Under the pieces are notes generated by a model. The model was not told the origin of the DNA. It did not search any database and was given only the letters and a program-made list of their open reading frames with translations. A stretch of DNA of 64,000 bases, taken from Belnapia arida (GTDB lineage: Bacteria; Pseudomonadota; Alphaproteobacteria; Acetobacterales; Acetobacteraceae). The position numbers and the translations under genes are program-made. Every line of letters begins with the position of its first letter. The stretch's first letter is position 1. The stretch lies in NCBI RefSeq assembly GCF_016773205.1, contig NZ_JAETWB010000003.1, positions 124,001-188,000 on the forward strand, given 5' to 3'. This document shows, piece by piece, positions 11,113 to 19,141 of the stretch.

Positions 11113-12165
11113 TTAGCGCAGCACGATCTCGACACGGCGGTTCTGCGGCTCGCGCACGCCGTCCGCAGTCGGGACCAGCGGACGGCTCTCGCCGAAGGCA
11201 GTGACCATGATGTCGTTGCGGCTCACGCCCTGGCGAACCAGCTCGGCGGCGACCGCATCGGCGCGGCGCTGCGACAGGCGCTGGTTGTACTGCGGGGTGC
11301 CCGAACGGTCGGCATGGCCGGCCACTTCGATGCGGGTGGACTGCACGCTGCGGGCGGCGCCGGCAGCCTCGGAGATGATCTGCCGAGCGCGGTCGGTCAG
11401 GTCCGCGCGATCCCAGTCGAAGAAGACCAAGTAGGTGCGGGCCACGGTCGGCGCCGGGGCAACCGGCGGGGCGGCCACGACCGGCGGCGGGGCAACCGGC
11501 GTGTTGAAGGCGTAGCGAATGCCGATCAGCGCGCTGTGGTTGTAGTTGGTCGGCTTGTAGGTGCCGCCCGGGGCGCCCACGACGCTGGTGCGGTCGACGT
11601 TCAGCTTCGGCTCGAGCGTACCGTAGAAGCGGTACTCGGCGGTCAGGGCGAGGCCCGGAACCGGCAGGGCGAAGGCGGCGCCGGCGATGCCCTGGTAGGC
11701 AAGGCGGCCGTCGGTGTCCTCGATCCGGTAGCGGCTGCCGCCCGGGCCTTCAATGTTCGCCTTGTCGACATCCACCCAGCCGTAGCCGACGCCGACGCCG
11801 AGATACGGAATGACCGGCAGGCCGAGGTTGAAGTCGTACAGGACATTCGCCATCGCAGCGTAGTTGCGGAGGTAGCCGCTGTTGCCACGGACGGCGCCAC
11901 CGTTGCTGGTGATGCTGCGGATGTCGTTGGTGCGGTAGCTGCCCTCGATCTCGGCGCGAAGGCCGTTGCCGAAGCCCCAGCCGATGGAGGCGAGGCCGAC
12001 GGCACCGATGTCGTCGAACTTCGTCTTGACGCCGTTGTTGTTCGAATCCTGGTGGATGTTCAAACCGCCGCCGGCCCCGATGTAGAGGCCGGAGACCGGC
12101 TGCGCCTGCGCGGCGACCGGCAGCGCCAGCACCGTCGCGGCCAGAAGGGCCTTCCTGAGGGTCAT
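11113..12165 (-). CDS. OmpA-family outer membrane protein (paralogue 2)
   Basis: A 350 residue paralogue of the preceding gene. Signal peptide MTLRKALLAATVLALPVAAQAQ, barrel beginning PVSGLYIGAGGGLN, short Pro-rich linker (about residues 225-245), and a C-terminal OmpA domain that is almost identical to that of paralogue 1 (ATRIEV versus STRIEV, then AGHADRSGTPQYNQRLSQRRA), while the barrels are clearly diverged. The ATG at 12165 has GAGGAGAG upstream. The domain should bind peptidoglycan in the periplasm, and the barrel may form a small channel or a structural anchor. Confidence 0.92.
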   Translation of the reverse strand: MTLRKALLAATVLALPVAAQAQPVSGLYIGAGGGLNIHQDSNNNGVKTKFDDIGAVGLASIGWGFGNGLRAEIEGSYRTNDIRSITSNGGAVRGNSGYLRNYAAMANVLYDFNLGLPVIPYLGVGVGYGWVDVDKANIEGPGGSRYRIEDTDGRLAYQGIAGAAFALPVPGLALTAEYRFYGTLEPKLNVDRTSVVGAPGGTYKPTNYNHSALIGIRYAFNTPVAPPPVVAAPPVAPAPTVARTYLVFFDWDRADLTDRARQIISEAAGAARSVQSTRIEVAGHADRSGTPQYNQRLSQRRADAVAAELVRQGVSRNDIMVTAFGESRPLVPTADGVREPQNRRVEIVLR

Positions 12166-12302
12166 CGAAATCTCTCCTCGGTTCACGAAACGCCTGTGTC
12201 GCGACGCCTACCGTGGATTTGAGACGGCGACAGCGCTGCGTTCAGGGAACCTAACACCGCGAGCGTGAACCTGCATCGGGGGCCCGACCATTTCCGCATC
12301 GA

Positions 12303-12320
12303 TGTGGCAAGGACGCCACA
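12303..12320. promoter_or_regulatory. Inverted repeat TGTGGC-N6-GCCACA upstream of OmpA paralogue 2
   Basis: Same 6+6 inverted repeat as at 10992-11009, here with a different 6-base centre, about 138-155 bp before the ATG at 12165 and just after the purK stop (12340). Candidate operator shared by the two OmpA genes. Confidence 0.5.
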
Positions 12321-12339
12321 GTGGGTAATGGCAAATACA

Positions 12340-13455
12340 TCACAGCCCCAGCAGGGCAGCGCCGTCATCGAGGGTGGAAAGGGTGCCAAGGGCCAGCAAC
12401 TTGTTGGCATGGCCCAATTTCCGGCCCGGACGGGCTTCGGCCTTGCCATACCAGTGCGGCACTACGTCCCGCTTACGCAGCAGGCCTGGCCACCGGGCCA
12501 GGCCGTCAGGCCCGACAAGGTTCTTCATGACAACGTCGTGATGACGCGTGGCCGCAGCCAGCGGAAGGCCGGCGACGGCGCGGACATGCTGCTCGAACTG
12601 GCTGGCAGCGCAGCCGTCCATCGTCCAATGGCCCGAATTATGAGGCCGCGGGGCGATCTCGTTGCCCAGCAGGCGGCCATCCGGCAGGACGAACAGCTCC
12701 AGCGCCAGCACACCGACCAAGCCCAGCGTCTCGGCGACTCGCAGCGCATGGCCGCACGCGGCGTCCGCCACCGGCAGCCGCGCCGGAGCGAAGCTGAGGT
12801 CGAGGATGTGATCGCAGTGGCGATTCTCCACCGCATCGTAGACGGCAGAGGCACCGTCCTCGCCGCGGGCGGCAATGGCGGAGACCTCGGCGACGAAGGG
12901 AACGAAGGCTTCGAGGATCAGCGGCTTCGGTGCGAGGCGGGCGAAGGCAGCCGCGGCCTCGTCCGGGTTGCGGATCACCGCCTGGCCACGGCCGTCATAG
13001 CCGAGTCGCGTGGTCTTCAGCACGGCGGGCAGGCCGATCTCCTGAAGGGCCGTGGCGAGTCCCGCCTCATCCTCCACCGCACGCCAGGGGGCGACGGGGA
13101 CGCCGGCGCGCTCGAGGAAGGCCTTCTCCGCCAGGCGGTCCTGGCAGATTCGCAGTACCTCGACGCCGGGCCGGCAGGGGGCGAGGGGGGCAAGAGCGGC
13201 CAGCGTTCCGGCCGGGACATTCTCGAACTCGAAGGTGACGACGTCGACGGCCGCAGCAAACCGGGCCAGGGCGGCTTCGTCCTCATAAGGGGCGACAGTG
13301 GCGGCAGCGGCCACCTGCATGCCGGGGCTTTCTGCCTCCGGCGCATAGACATGGCAGCGGTAGCCGAGCCGCGCCGCCGTCAGGGCCGACATCCGCCCGA
13401 GCTGCCCGCCGCCGAGGATGCCGATGGTGCTGCCGGGGGGCAGCGGCGCGGTCAT
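12340..13455 (-). CDS. purK: N5-carboxyaminoimidazole ribonucleotide synthase
   Basis: ATP-dependent carboxylation of AIR to N5-CAIR in purine synthesis. The 371 residue ATP-grasp enzyme has the N-terminal [12 protein letters not shown] motif (residues 11-22), the ATP-grasp loop [12 protein letters not shown], and the metal/ATP site [24 protein letters not shown]. It is translationally coupled to purE: its ATG overlaps the purE TGA (ATGA, 13452-13455). Standard purEK order. Confidence 0.97.
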   Translation of the reverse strand: MTAPLPPGSTIGILGGGQLGRMSALTAARLGYRCHVYAPEAESPGMQVAAAATVAPYEDEAALARFAAAVDVVTFEFENVPAGTLAALAPLAPCRPGVEVLRICQDRLAEKAFLERAGVPVAPWRAVEDEAGLATALQEIGLPAVLKTTRLGYDGRGQAVIRNPDEAAAAFARLAPKPLILEAFVPFVAEVSAIAARGEDGASAVYDAVENRHCDHILDLSFAPARLPVADAACGHALRVAETLGLVGVLALELFVLPDGRLLGNEIAPRPHNSGHWTMDGCAASQFEQHVRAVAGLPLAAATRHHDVVMKNLVGPDGLARWPGLLRKRDVVPHWYGKAEARPGRKLGHANKLLALGTLSTLDDGAALLGL

Positions 13456-13946
13456 GCTGGCTCCTCCGGCACGCCCTCAGTCTGTGCCGCGCGCCAAGCA
13501 TCGAGCCGGGTGGCGAGGTCAGGGTCAGAAAGGGCAAGGATGGCGGCGGCCATCAGCCCGGCATTGATGGCGCCGGCCTTGCCGATGGCGAGCGTGCCCA
13601 CAGGGATGCCACCCGGCATCTGGACGATGGAGAGAAGGCTATCCATGCCCTTCAACGCATGGCTCTCGACCGGCACGCCAAGCACCGGCAGCGGCGTCAT
13701 CGCCGCCGCCATGCCCGGCAGGTGCGCCGCGCCGCCGGCCCCGGCGATGATGACCTTGAGGCCGCGGCCGCGTGCCTCGGCGGCATAGGCATGCAGCCGC
13801 TCCGGGGTGCGGTGGGCGGAGACCACGCGGGTCTCGTGCGGGATGCGGAGCTTCTCCAGCACCTCCGCGGCATGGCGCATCGTCTCCCAGTCGGAGCGGC
13901 TGCCCATGATGACGCCGACCAGGGGGCTCACGGAGGCCGGGCTCAT
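13452..13946 (-). CDS. purE: N5-carboxyaminoimidazole ribonucleotide mutase
   Basis: Converts N5-CAIR to CAIR, the step after PurK. The 164 residue class I PurE has [14 protein letters not shown] (about residues 10-23), SAHRTPERL with the catalytic His, [13 protein letters not shown], and the [10 protein letters not shown] loop. It overlaps both its neighbours by 4 bp (ATGA), so the chain ydcH-like, purE, purK is one transcription unit. Confidence 0.97.
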   Translation of the reverse strand: MSPASVSPLVGVIMGSRSDWETMRHAAEVLEKLRIPHETRVVSAHRTPERLHAYAAEARGRGLKVIIAGAGGAAHLPGMAAAMTPLPVLGVPVESHALKGMDSLLSIVQMPGGIPVGTLAIGKAGAINAGLMAAAILALSDPDLATRLDAWRAAQTEGVPEEPA

Positions 13947-14143
13947 GCGCTGATATCGGGCAGAAGCCGGCTTTCCAGCCAGGCGATCTCGTCCTTCAGC
14001 TTCAGCTTGCGCTTCTTGAGGCGCTGGACCTGGAGCTGGTCCGTCAGGCTGTCCGACAGCCGGGCAATGACCGTGTCGAGGTCGCGATGTTCGCTCCGCA
14101 TCTCGTGCAGGCGTCGCAACAGGCTGTCTCGGTCATCGAGCAT
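13943..14143 (-). CDS. YdcH (DUF465) family small coiled-coil protein
   Basis: 66 residues, highly charged and helical, with heptad-like Leu spacing and the [18 protein letters not shown] motif typical of DUF465 proteins. It opens the purEK operon, with its stop overlapping the purE start. Function unknown. A second DUF465 gene is encoded divergently 148 bp away. Confidence 0.82.
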   Translation of the reverse strand: MLDDRDSLLRRLHEMRSEHRDLDTVIARLSDSLTDQLQVQRLKKRKLKLKDEIAWLESRLLPDISA

Positions 14144-14290
14144 CGGCGTTCAGGCTCGTGGCTGGACGGTGAAGGAAAGGATGCAATCCGGGCGCGGAGG
14201 CCATTACCATGCTCCGGCGCGGGCGCAACAGCGGGCGATAGGCCGTTGGATCGCCTCGGCGCACCCCAGGACGGAAAAGGAGATGTCCGC

Positions 14291-14461
14291 ATGATGACTT
14301 CGCCACGGCTCCGGTCCCTTGAAGACAAGCATGCCATCCTCGAGCGGGCGATCGGCGCGCAGGACGCGCGCCCCCGACCGGATGAGCTGGAGCTGGCGCG
14401 GCTGAAGCGGGAGAAGCTGCGGCTGAAGGAAGAGATCGAGAAGCTGCGCCGGGCCAGCTGA
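14291..14461 (+). CDS. YdcH (DUF465) family small coiled-coil protein, second copy
   Basis: 56 residues with the same family pattern (RLRSLEDKHAILERAI, then LKREKLRLKEEIEKL). Two ATGs in tandem at 14291 and 14294 follow an AAGGAG site about 10 bases upstream. It is transcribed away from the other DUF465 gene, so the two copies frame a common promoter region (14144-14290). Function unknown. Confidence 0.78.
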   Translation: MMTSPRLRSLEDKHAILERAIGAQDARPRPDELELARLKREKLRLKEEIEKLRRAS

Positions 14462-14478
14462 GGCTCAGGAGCACGGCG

Positions 14479-14512
14479 GGCGGTGCGGCCGGAGTTCGCC
14501 GGCCGCACCGCC
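14479..14512. terminator. Strong hairpin between convergent genes
   Basis: A perfect 14 bp stem, GGCGGTGCGGCCGG (14479-14492) with its complement at 14499-14512 and a 6-base loop, lying between the stop of the second DUF465 gene and the stop of trcR. No long T run follows on either side (TTCTC on plus), so it is a probable bidirectional terminator or transcript-end stabiliser. Confidence 0.6.
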
Positions 14513-14515
14513 TTC

Positions 14516-15088
14516 TCAGGCCGCCGAATCCTCGGCGGTGTCCGGCAGCGGGGGCGGCACGGCGCCCGGACGCTCGCCAGCGGCGATCAGCGCGGCATTC
14601 AGGTCAGACTGGGTGCAAAGGCCGAGGATCACAGGATCCCGCGCCTTGATGTTGGCGCTGTTCCAATGCGTTCGGTCGCGCACCTTGGCGATGGTGTCCT
14701 TGGTGGTGCCGAGCAGCTTGCCGACAGCGGTATCCGAAAGCTGGGGATAGTGGCGGATCAGCCAAGCGATGCCGTCCGGCCGGTCATTGCGCTTTGAGAC
14801 GGGCGTGTAGCGGGCACCCTTGCCGCGGGCCTTCGGCGCCGGGAGGCTGGACGACTGGATCTGCAGCCGGAGCGCGGGATTGGCCTCGCAGCGGGCGATC
14901 TCCTCGCGGGTGAGCTGGCCGTTCAGCACCGGGTCGTAGCCGATGATGCCCTGGGCCACCTCGCCATCGGCGATCGCCTGGACTTCCAGCGGATGCATGC
15001 CCACAAAATCGGCGACCTGTTCGAAGGTCAGGGAGGTCTTGTCGATCAGCCACACGGCGGTGGCCTTCGGCATCAGCGGCTGGGTCAT
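14516..15088 (-). CDS. trcR: Cell-cycle transcriptional regulator TrcR (DUF1013)
   Basis: 190 residues matching the alphaproteobacterial DUF1013 family: VWLIDKTSLTFEQVADFVGMHPLEVQAIADGEVA near the N-terminus and YPQLSDTAVGKLLGTTKDTIAKVRDRTHWN (about residues 112-143), which looks like a helix-turn-helix. The family is conserved across Alphaproteobacteria and is annotated as a cell-cycle transcriptional regulator. It is monocistronic here, flanked by a hairpin on its 3' side and a divergent DUF1192 gene on its 5' side. Confidence 0.9.
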   Translation of the reverse strand: MTQPLMPKATAVWLIDKTSLTFEQVADFVGMHPLEVQAIADGEVAQGIIGYDPVLNGQLTREEIARCEANPALRLQIQSSSLPAPKARGKGARYTPVSKRNDRPDGIAWLIRHYPQLSDTAVGKLLGTTKDTIAKVRDRTHWNSANIKARDPVILGLCTQSDLNAALIAAGERPGAVPPPLPDTAEDSAA

Positions 15089-15203
15089 TGAGCGAACCTA
15101 TCAGAGCAGTGCCGGCGGGGCGGGGCCCTTCACTGCGGCTTGGCGTGGCATATAGAGGCGGCATTGGGCGGGGTCAAAGCCCGCGCGTCACACGAGGTGC
15201 CAC

Positions 15204-15398
15204 ATGATCGAGGAGGAAATCCCGCGCCCGGCAGCCAGCCGGCTCACACCGGCGGTCCTGGACCGATGGGATGTGGTGGAGTTGCAACGCTATATTGCAG
15301 ACCTGCGGGCCGAGGTCGCCCGGGCGGAGGCCGCCATCGCGGCGCGGCAGGCACATCGCAGCGCAGCGGATGCCTTCTTCAAGAAACCCGGGACATAG
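15204..15398 (+). CDS. DUF1192 family small protein
   Basis: 64 residues with the family core LDRWDVVELQRYIADLRAEVARAE, an amphipathic helix rich in Ala and Glu, and a C-terminal SAADAFFKK. DUF1192 proteins are small, cytoplasmic and confined mostly to Alphaproteobacteria; the function is unknown. It is divergent from trcR. Its stop lies at the edge of the terminator of the convergent heat-shock gene. Confidence 0.85.
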   Translation: MIEEEIPRPAASRLTPAVLDRWDVVELQRYIADLRAEVARAEAAIAARQAHRSAADAFFKKPGT

Positions 15399-15427
15399 AA
15401 AAAGCCGGCGGGGTTGCCCCCGCCGGC
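15399..15427 (-). terminator. Intrinsic terminator of small heat-shock gene
   Basis: Stem GCCGGCGGGG / CCCCGCCGGC (15404-15413, 15418-15427), 10 bp with a 4-base loop; on the minus strand it is followed by TTTTT (15399-15403). It lies 24 bp after the stop of the Hsp20 gene and directly after the stop of the convergent DUF1192 gene. Confidence 0.88.
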
Positions 15428-15450
15428 CGGTCAAGGACCATCTGTCCCGC

Positions 15451-15930
15451 TCAGGCAGCCTGGGCCTGCGGCGCCTGATCCTGGCTGCCTTCATTGGCGA
15501 TCACCGGACGGCCAGGCTGCACCGGGATGCGGCGGGGCTTCAGCGCCTCGGGCACCACGCGCTTCAGCGCGAGCTGGAGCAGGCCATGCTCAAGGTTAGC
15601 GCCATCGACCACGATGTGGTCGGCCAGCGCGAAGCGGCGCTCGAAGGCACGGCCGGCGATGCCGCGATGCAGGTAGCTGCGGCCTTCCTCCGTCTGCGGC
15701 GCACGGCCGGCGACGGTCAGCACATTGTCCCGCGCCACGATCTCGAGGTCGTCCGGGCCGAAGCCGGCCACGGCCATGGTCAGGACATAGCTGTCCTCAC
15801 CGACCTTCTCGATGTTGTACGGGGGGTAACCCTGCGGGTCCTGCGAGGCACGCGCGGTCTCAAGCGTGCGGGCCAGCCGGTCGAAGCCGATGGCAGTGCG
15901 GAGCAGAGGGGCGAAATCGAGAGTATTCAT
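15451..15930 (-). CDS. Small heat-shock protein, Hsp20/IbpA family
   Basis: ATP-independent holdase that binds unfolding proteins in the cytoplasm. The 159 residue protein has a short N-terminal arm (FDRLARTLETA), an alpha-crystallin domain from about residue 35 (PPYNIEKVGEDSYVLTMAVAG) to the conserved AFERRFALADHI segment, and a C-terminal tail with an RIPV (IxI/V-type) motif. A strong ribosome-binding site, AAGGAGG, lies inside a hairpin that resembles a ROSE thermometer, and a candidate RpoH-type promoter is upstream. Confidence 0.93.
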   Translation of the reverse strand: MNTLDFAPLLRTAIGFDRLARTLETARASQDPQGYPPYNIEKVGEDSYVLTMAVAGFGPDDLEIVARDNVLTVAGRAPQTEEGRSYLHRGIAGRAFERRFALADHIVVDGANLEHGLLQLALKRVVPEALKPRRIPVQPGRPVIANEGSQDQAPQAQAA

Positions 15931-15938
15931 ACGCGGAA

Positions 15939-16015
15939 CCTCCTTGATGGAAGCAAGGTCCTGATTATGCCGGCGACTCCTGCCTTCATCGGCCCCATAC
16001 GGGCGCCGTGTATGG
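15939..16015 (-). promoter_or_regulatory. ROSE-like RNA thermometer in the hsp20 leader
   Basis: On the minus strand, CCTTGCTT (15958-15951), loop CCATC and AAGGAGG (15945-15939) form a short stem that sequesters the Shine-Dalgarno sequence. The TTGCT segment opposite AGGAG with one bulged G is the signature of ROSE elements. A second hairpin CCATAC/GTATGG (15995-16015) lies upstream, as expected for a multi-stem ROSE leader. The call rests on this motif and on the gene being hsp20; the fold was drawn by hand. Confidence 0.7.
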
Positions 16016-16063
16016 CAGTGAACCGCGCCAAAAGCCCCGTTCGGGCGCTTCTGACAGGGCTAG

Positions 16064-16091
16064 AATTAGCAAACGCCGCCCCCCGTTCAAG
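16064..16091 (-). promoter_or_regulatory. Candidate heat-shock (RpoH-type) promoter for hsp20
   Basis: CTTG (16091-16088), 18 bases, then CTAATT (16069-16064) on the minus strand, which resembles the alphaproteobacterial RpoH pattern. It would start transcription about 120 bases before the hsp20 ATG, leaving room for the ROSE-like leader. It partly overlaps the rpmE terminator hairpin. Confidence 0.35.
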
Positions 16092-16101
16092 AGGGGCGGC
16101 G
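16071..16101 (-). terminator. Hairpin terminator of rpmE
   Basis: CGCCGCCCC / GGGGCGGCG (16074-16082, 16093-16101), a 9 bp stem with a 10-base loop, followed on the minus strand by TTT. A second, bulged hairpin (AAGC-G-CCC/GGGGCTT followed by TT) lies about 25 bases further at roughly 16029-16051. One or both should end the rpmE transcript. Confidence 0.55.
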
Positions 16102-16133
16102 TTCCGAAAAAGCGCAGGCGATGGAGCCGGGGC

Positions 16134-16361
16134 TTACTTCTTGCGGGCGCCGATGCCGGCGAACTTCTTGTTGAACTTCGCCACCTGGCCGCCGGTGTCC
16201 ATCACGCGCTGCACGCCGGTCCAGGCCGGATGCGACTTCGGATCGATGTCGAGGCGGATGGTGTCACCTTCCTTCCCGTAGCAGGACCGGGTCGTGTAGG
16301 TGGTCCCGTCAGTCATGACGATGGTGATATCGTGGTAGTCGGGATGGATGTCGGACTTCAT
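16134..16361 (-). CDS. rpmE: 50S ribosomal protein L31
   Basis: 75 residues: [20 protein letters not shown] start, [25 protein letters not shown] core and basic C-terminus [11 protein letters not shown]. It has a single cysteine and so lacks the zinc-binding CxxC pattern, which marks the zinc-independent form. The start at 16361 matches family length; upstream in-frame codons do not match L31. Confidence 0.95.
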   Translation of the reverse strand: MKSDIHPDYHDITIVMTDGTTYTTRSCYGKEGDTIRLDIDPKSHPAWTGVQRVMDTGGQVAKFNKKFAGIGARKK

Positions 16362-16446
16362 GGCGCGCTCGCGGGATAAGGCGCAGCCGATACCGACCGG
16401 CCGCGGGAAGCGGCGCGTATAGGGGATGCCGCCGCGCGGCGCAACC

Positions 16447-16794
16447 TCACCGCCGCCCGTGCCGGCCTCTGCCGAAATGGCCACCGCCGTGGAAACCTCG
16501 GTGGAAGCCACCCCGGCCGATCAGCCCGCCGCGGTAATGGCCGCGGTGGCCGCCCCACCAAAAGCCGCGGCGGATGCCAATTGCGGGCCCGGTCCAGGAC
16601 CAGGGATAGGGATCGTAGCTGGCATAGGTTTCGAGGGGCGGAACCCAGGGCAGTTCCTCCGGCCCCCAGGGCGGACCGTGCTCCCACTCGTGGGCGGCCA
16701 GAATCTGGGGATTGGGCAAGGGGGTAGCGGACCGGCTGGCGCATCCCGCCAGGCCGGCCAGCAGCAGCGCCATAGCTGCGTGCTTCAGGACCAT
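16447..16794 (-). CDS. Small Gly/His/Arg-rich lipoprotein (hypothetical)
   Basis: 115 residues with a lipoprotein signal: [20 protein letters not shown], lipobox LAGC with Cys at residue 18. After a Pro/Trp-rich middle ([17 protein letters not shown], then [11 protein letters not shown]) the C-terminal 40 residues are a low-complexity Gly/His/Arg tail. Probably a lipidated envelope protein; function unknown. Its ATG lies 22 bp before the stop of the downstream-reading livF, so it may be the last gene of neither unit. Confidence 0.7.
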   Translation of the reverse strand: MVLKHAAMALLLAGLAGCASRSATPLPNPQILAAHEWEHGPPWGPEELPWVPPLETYASYDPYPWSWTGPAIGIRRGFWWGGHRGHYRGGLIGRGGFHRGFHGGGHFGRGRHGRR

Positions 16795-16816
16795 GGCGGG
16801 GCCTGTGGCGTGCGCC

Positions 16817-17473
16817 TCATCCGGGCGCCATTTCCCCGCGCTCGATCACGTAGGTAGCCTGGACGAGGGGGCGCAGCAGTTCCGGGTTGCTCTCTGTGAT
16901 GAGGATGGCGACGTCGGGCAGCGCCTGGCGGAGCCGGGCCAAGGCCTCGGCGTAGCGAAGGGCAAGGGCCGGCGCGAGGCCCTGGAAGGGCTCGTCCAAC
17001 AGCACCGCCCTGGTGCCGATCATCAGCGCCCGGCCGAGCGCCACCATCTTCCCCTGTCCGCCCGAGAGCCCCGCGGCGCGGCGCGGCGCGAGGTCGCGCA
17101 GCTCCGGCAGCAGGGTGAAAACCGCCTCCAGCCGCCGCGCCACCTCGGCTGTGGGCAGGCGGAGGACCTGGGCCGGCAGCAGCATGTTCTCCTGCACCGA
17201 GAAGCTGCCGAAGAGCCGCCGCTCCTCCGGGGCATAGCCGATGCCGAGCCGGGCGCGGTGATGGGCGGGCACCGCCGTCGCCTCCTGCCCGTCGATGATG
17301 ATGCGGCCGTCGCGGGCGGGCACCAGGCCCATCAGCGTGCGAAGCGTCGTCGTCTTGCCGGCGCCGTTGCGGCCGATGAGCGCCACTCGGCCACCGGGCG
17401 GCACCGCGAGCGAGACGCCGCGGAGGACGGGGATGCCGGCGATGTCGGCGGAAACGCCCGAAAGCTCAAGCAT
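16817..17473 (-). CDS. livF: Branched-chain amino acid-type ABC transporter ATP-binding protein LivF
   Basis: 218 residues: Walker A GRNGAGKT (34-41), ABC signature LSGGQ (136-140), Walker B VLLDEP (157-162) followed by FQGLAPAL, typical of LivF. It overlaps livG by 8 bp. Energises uptake with LivG; the whole set (SBP, LivH, LivM, LivG, LivF from 21389 to 16817) is one operon on the minus strand. The ligand is a branched-chain amino acid or an analogue such as an aromatic or amide compound and is not readable. Confidence 0.93.
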   Translation of the reverse strand: MLELSGVSADIAGIPVLRGVSLAVPPGGRVALIGRNGAGKTTTLRTLMGLVPARDGRIIIDGQEATAVPAHHRARLGIGYAPEERRLFGSFSVQENMLLPAQVLRLPTAEVARRLEAVFTLLPELRDLAPRRAAGLSGGQGKMVALGRALMIGTRAVLLDEPFQGLAPALALRYAEALARLRQALPDVAILITESNPELLRPLVQATYVIERGEMAPG

Positions 17474-18221
17474 TGGCCGCGATCCCGATCACCTCGCGCC
17501 GCACCTTGGGGTCCGCCAGCACCTCGCCGGGCGGGCCGAGGGCGGCGATGCGGCCTTGGCTCCAGACCGCGACGCGGTCGGCGAAGCGGGCGACCACATC
17601 CATATCGTGCTCGACGAAGACGGCCGTGACGCCGGTGCTGCGCAGGACCCGCACCAACGTCTCGACGATCACCATCTTCTCGGCCGCGGCCACGCCGCTG
17701 GTCGGCTCGTCCATCAGCAGCAGGCTTGGCTCGAGCGCCACGGCCATGGCGATGTCGGCCAGCTTGCGGGCGCCCTCGTTCAGCGCATCGGCCCGGGATT
17801 CGGCGACGGCCCGGAGGCCGAAGCGGTCCAGCAGGTCCATGGCCTCGTCACGCCAGCGCGGGCGGAGCAAGGGCGTAAAGGGGGACCAGATCCCCCGCCG
17901 GGCGGCGATGGCCAGCGCCGCATTCTCCAGCACCGTATGCTCGGAGAAGAGCTGCGGCAGCTGGAAGCTGCGGCCGATGCCGCGCCGGACGATGGCGCGC
18001 GGCGACAGGCCGAGGATGGGCTTGCCGTCGAATTCGATCCGCCCGGCCTGGGGGCGGAGATAGCCCGTCGTCATGTTGATGAAGGTGGTCTTGCCCGCCC
18101 CGTTCGGCCCGATGATGGCGAGGAACTCGCCATGCCGGACATCGAGGTCGATGCCGTCCGCCGCCTTGACGCCGCCGAAGGCGAGGCGGAGGCCCTTTGC
18201 AGAGAGCAGCACCTGGCTCAT
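17466..18221 (-). CDS. livG: Branched-chain amino acid-type ABC transporter ATP-binding protein LivG
   Basis: 251 residues with Walker A IGPNGAGKTT (37-46), the LivG-typical GRSFQLPQLFSEHTVLEN Q-loop region, Walker B LLLMDEPTSGV and VEHDMDVV H-loop. The ABC signature is unusual, LNEGARKL in place of the common LSYGQ-type sequence. The ATG at 18221 overlaps the livM TGA (ATGA). Confidence 0.92.
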   Translation of the reverse strand: MSQVLLSAKGLRLAFGGVKAADGIDLDVRHGEFLAIIGPNGAGKTTFINMTTGYLRPQAGRIEFDGKPILGLSPRAIVRRGIGRSFQLPQLFSEHTVLENAALAIAARRGIWSPFTPLLRPRWRDEAMDLLDRFGLRAVAESRADALNEGARKLADIAMAVALEPSLLLMDEPTSGVAAAEKMVIVETLVRVLRSTGVTAVFVEHDMDVVARFADRVAVWSQGRIAALGPPGEVLADPKVRREVIGIAANA

Positions 18222-19141
18222 GCCCGCCACCGCCGCGAGAGCAGGCCCCAGACGCCACCCGGGGCAAAGAGGATTACCACCAGCAGCACTCCGCCGAGGA
18301 TCATCTGCCAGGCATCGGCGACGGCGGCCGCGGCATAGACCCGCACCAGTTCGAAGGCCGTGGCGCCTAGGAAGGGCCCCAGCGCGCTGCCCGCCCCGCC
18401 GAGGATGGCGATGAAGACCAACTCGCCGGAGGCCGTCCAATAGGCGATCTGCGGCGTGACGTGCCGCGTCGTCATGGCGACGAGGGCGCCGCCGACGCCG
18501 CCCATCAGCGCCGAGAGCACATAGGCGAAGAGCAGCACGCGGCGGGCCGGCACGCCCATGAATTCCAGCCGCGTCTCCCGCGTCTTGATGCCCGCCAGCG
18601 CCCGGCCCATAGGCGAGGCGAGATAGAAGCGGACCAGCAAGCCGAAGAGGATGGCAAGCCCGAGCGCGATGCCGAAGACGATCCACTCCTGCGTGCCGCG
18701 CTCCGGCTCGGTACCGGCGAAGCTGAGGGCGGCGACGCGGATGCCGTCGGTGCCCTTGGTGATGGCGTAGAGCTTCTCCAGCAGCGAATAGAGCACCATG
18801 GCGAAGGCCAGGTTCAGCATGCCGAAGAAGATGTCGCGGTACCGCACCAGGAAGAGGCCGATGACGAGGCCGAAGCCTGCAGCGATGAGTGCCGCGGCGG
18901 GCAGCAGCAGCAGGACCTCGTCCTCCATGGGCGCGAGGAAGGCCATGGTATAGGCGCCGAGTGCGAGGAACATCGAATGGCCGAAGCTCACCTGCCCGGC
19001 CCGCAGCAGGAGCAGGATGCCGAGCACGGCAATGCCCTTGGCCAGCGCGATGGTCAGGACGAATTTCAGCCAGGGCACCGCCCAGGCGCAAACGACGAGG
19101 GCGAGGGCGCCGAGCGCGGCGAGCAGGCTCTCGCGCTTCAT
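18218..19141 (-). CDS. livM: Branched-chain amino acid-type ABC transporter permease LivM
   Basis: 307 residues with 8-10 hydrophobic segments; GQVSFGHSMFLALGAY (about residues 49-64) is the family motif, and the EAA-like loop GIKTRETRLEFMGVPARRVLLFAYVLSAL is in the second half. Overlaps livG and livH by 4 bp each. Inner-membrane channel subunit that pairs with LivH. Confidence 0.93.
   Translation of the reverse strand: MKRESLLAALGALALVVCAWAVPWLKFVLTIALAKGIAVLGILLLLRAGQVSFGHSMFLALGAYTMAFLAPMEDEVLLLLPAAALIAAGFGLVIGLFLVRYRDIFFGMLNLAFAMVLYSLLEKLYAITKGTDGIRVAALSFAGTEPERGTQEWIVFGIALGLAILFGLLVRFYLASPMGRALAGIKTRETRLEFMGVPARRVLLFAYVLSALMGGVGGALVAMTTRHVTPQIAYWTASGELVFIAILGGAGSALGPFLGATAFELVRVYAAAAVADAWQMILGGVLLVVILFAPGGVWGLLSRRWRA

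Noticed and set aside
10992-12320. The TGTGGC-N6-GCCACA repeats as CRP/FNR sites
   Set aside because: The half-sites resemble TGTG/CACA, but the spacing is 2 bases longer than in the CRP consensus TGTGA-N6-TCACA, so no factor is assigned.
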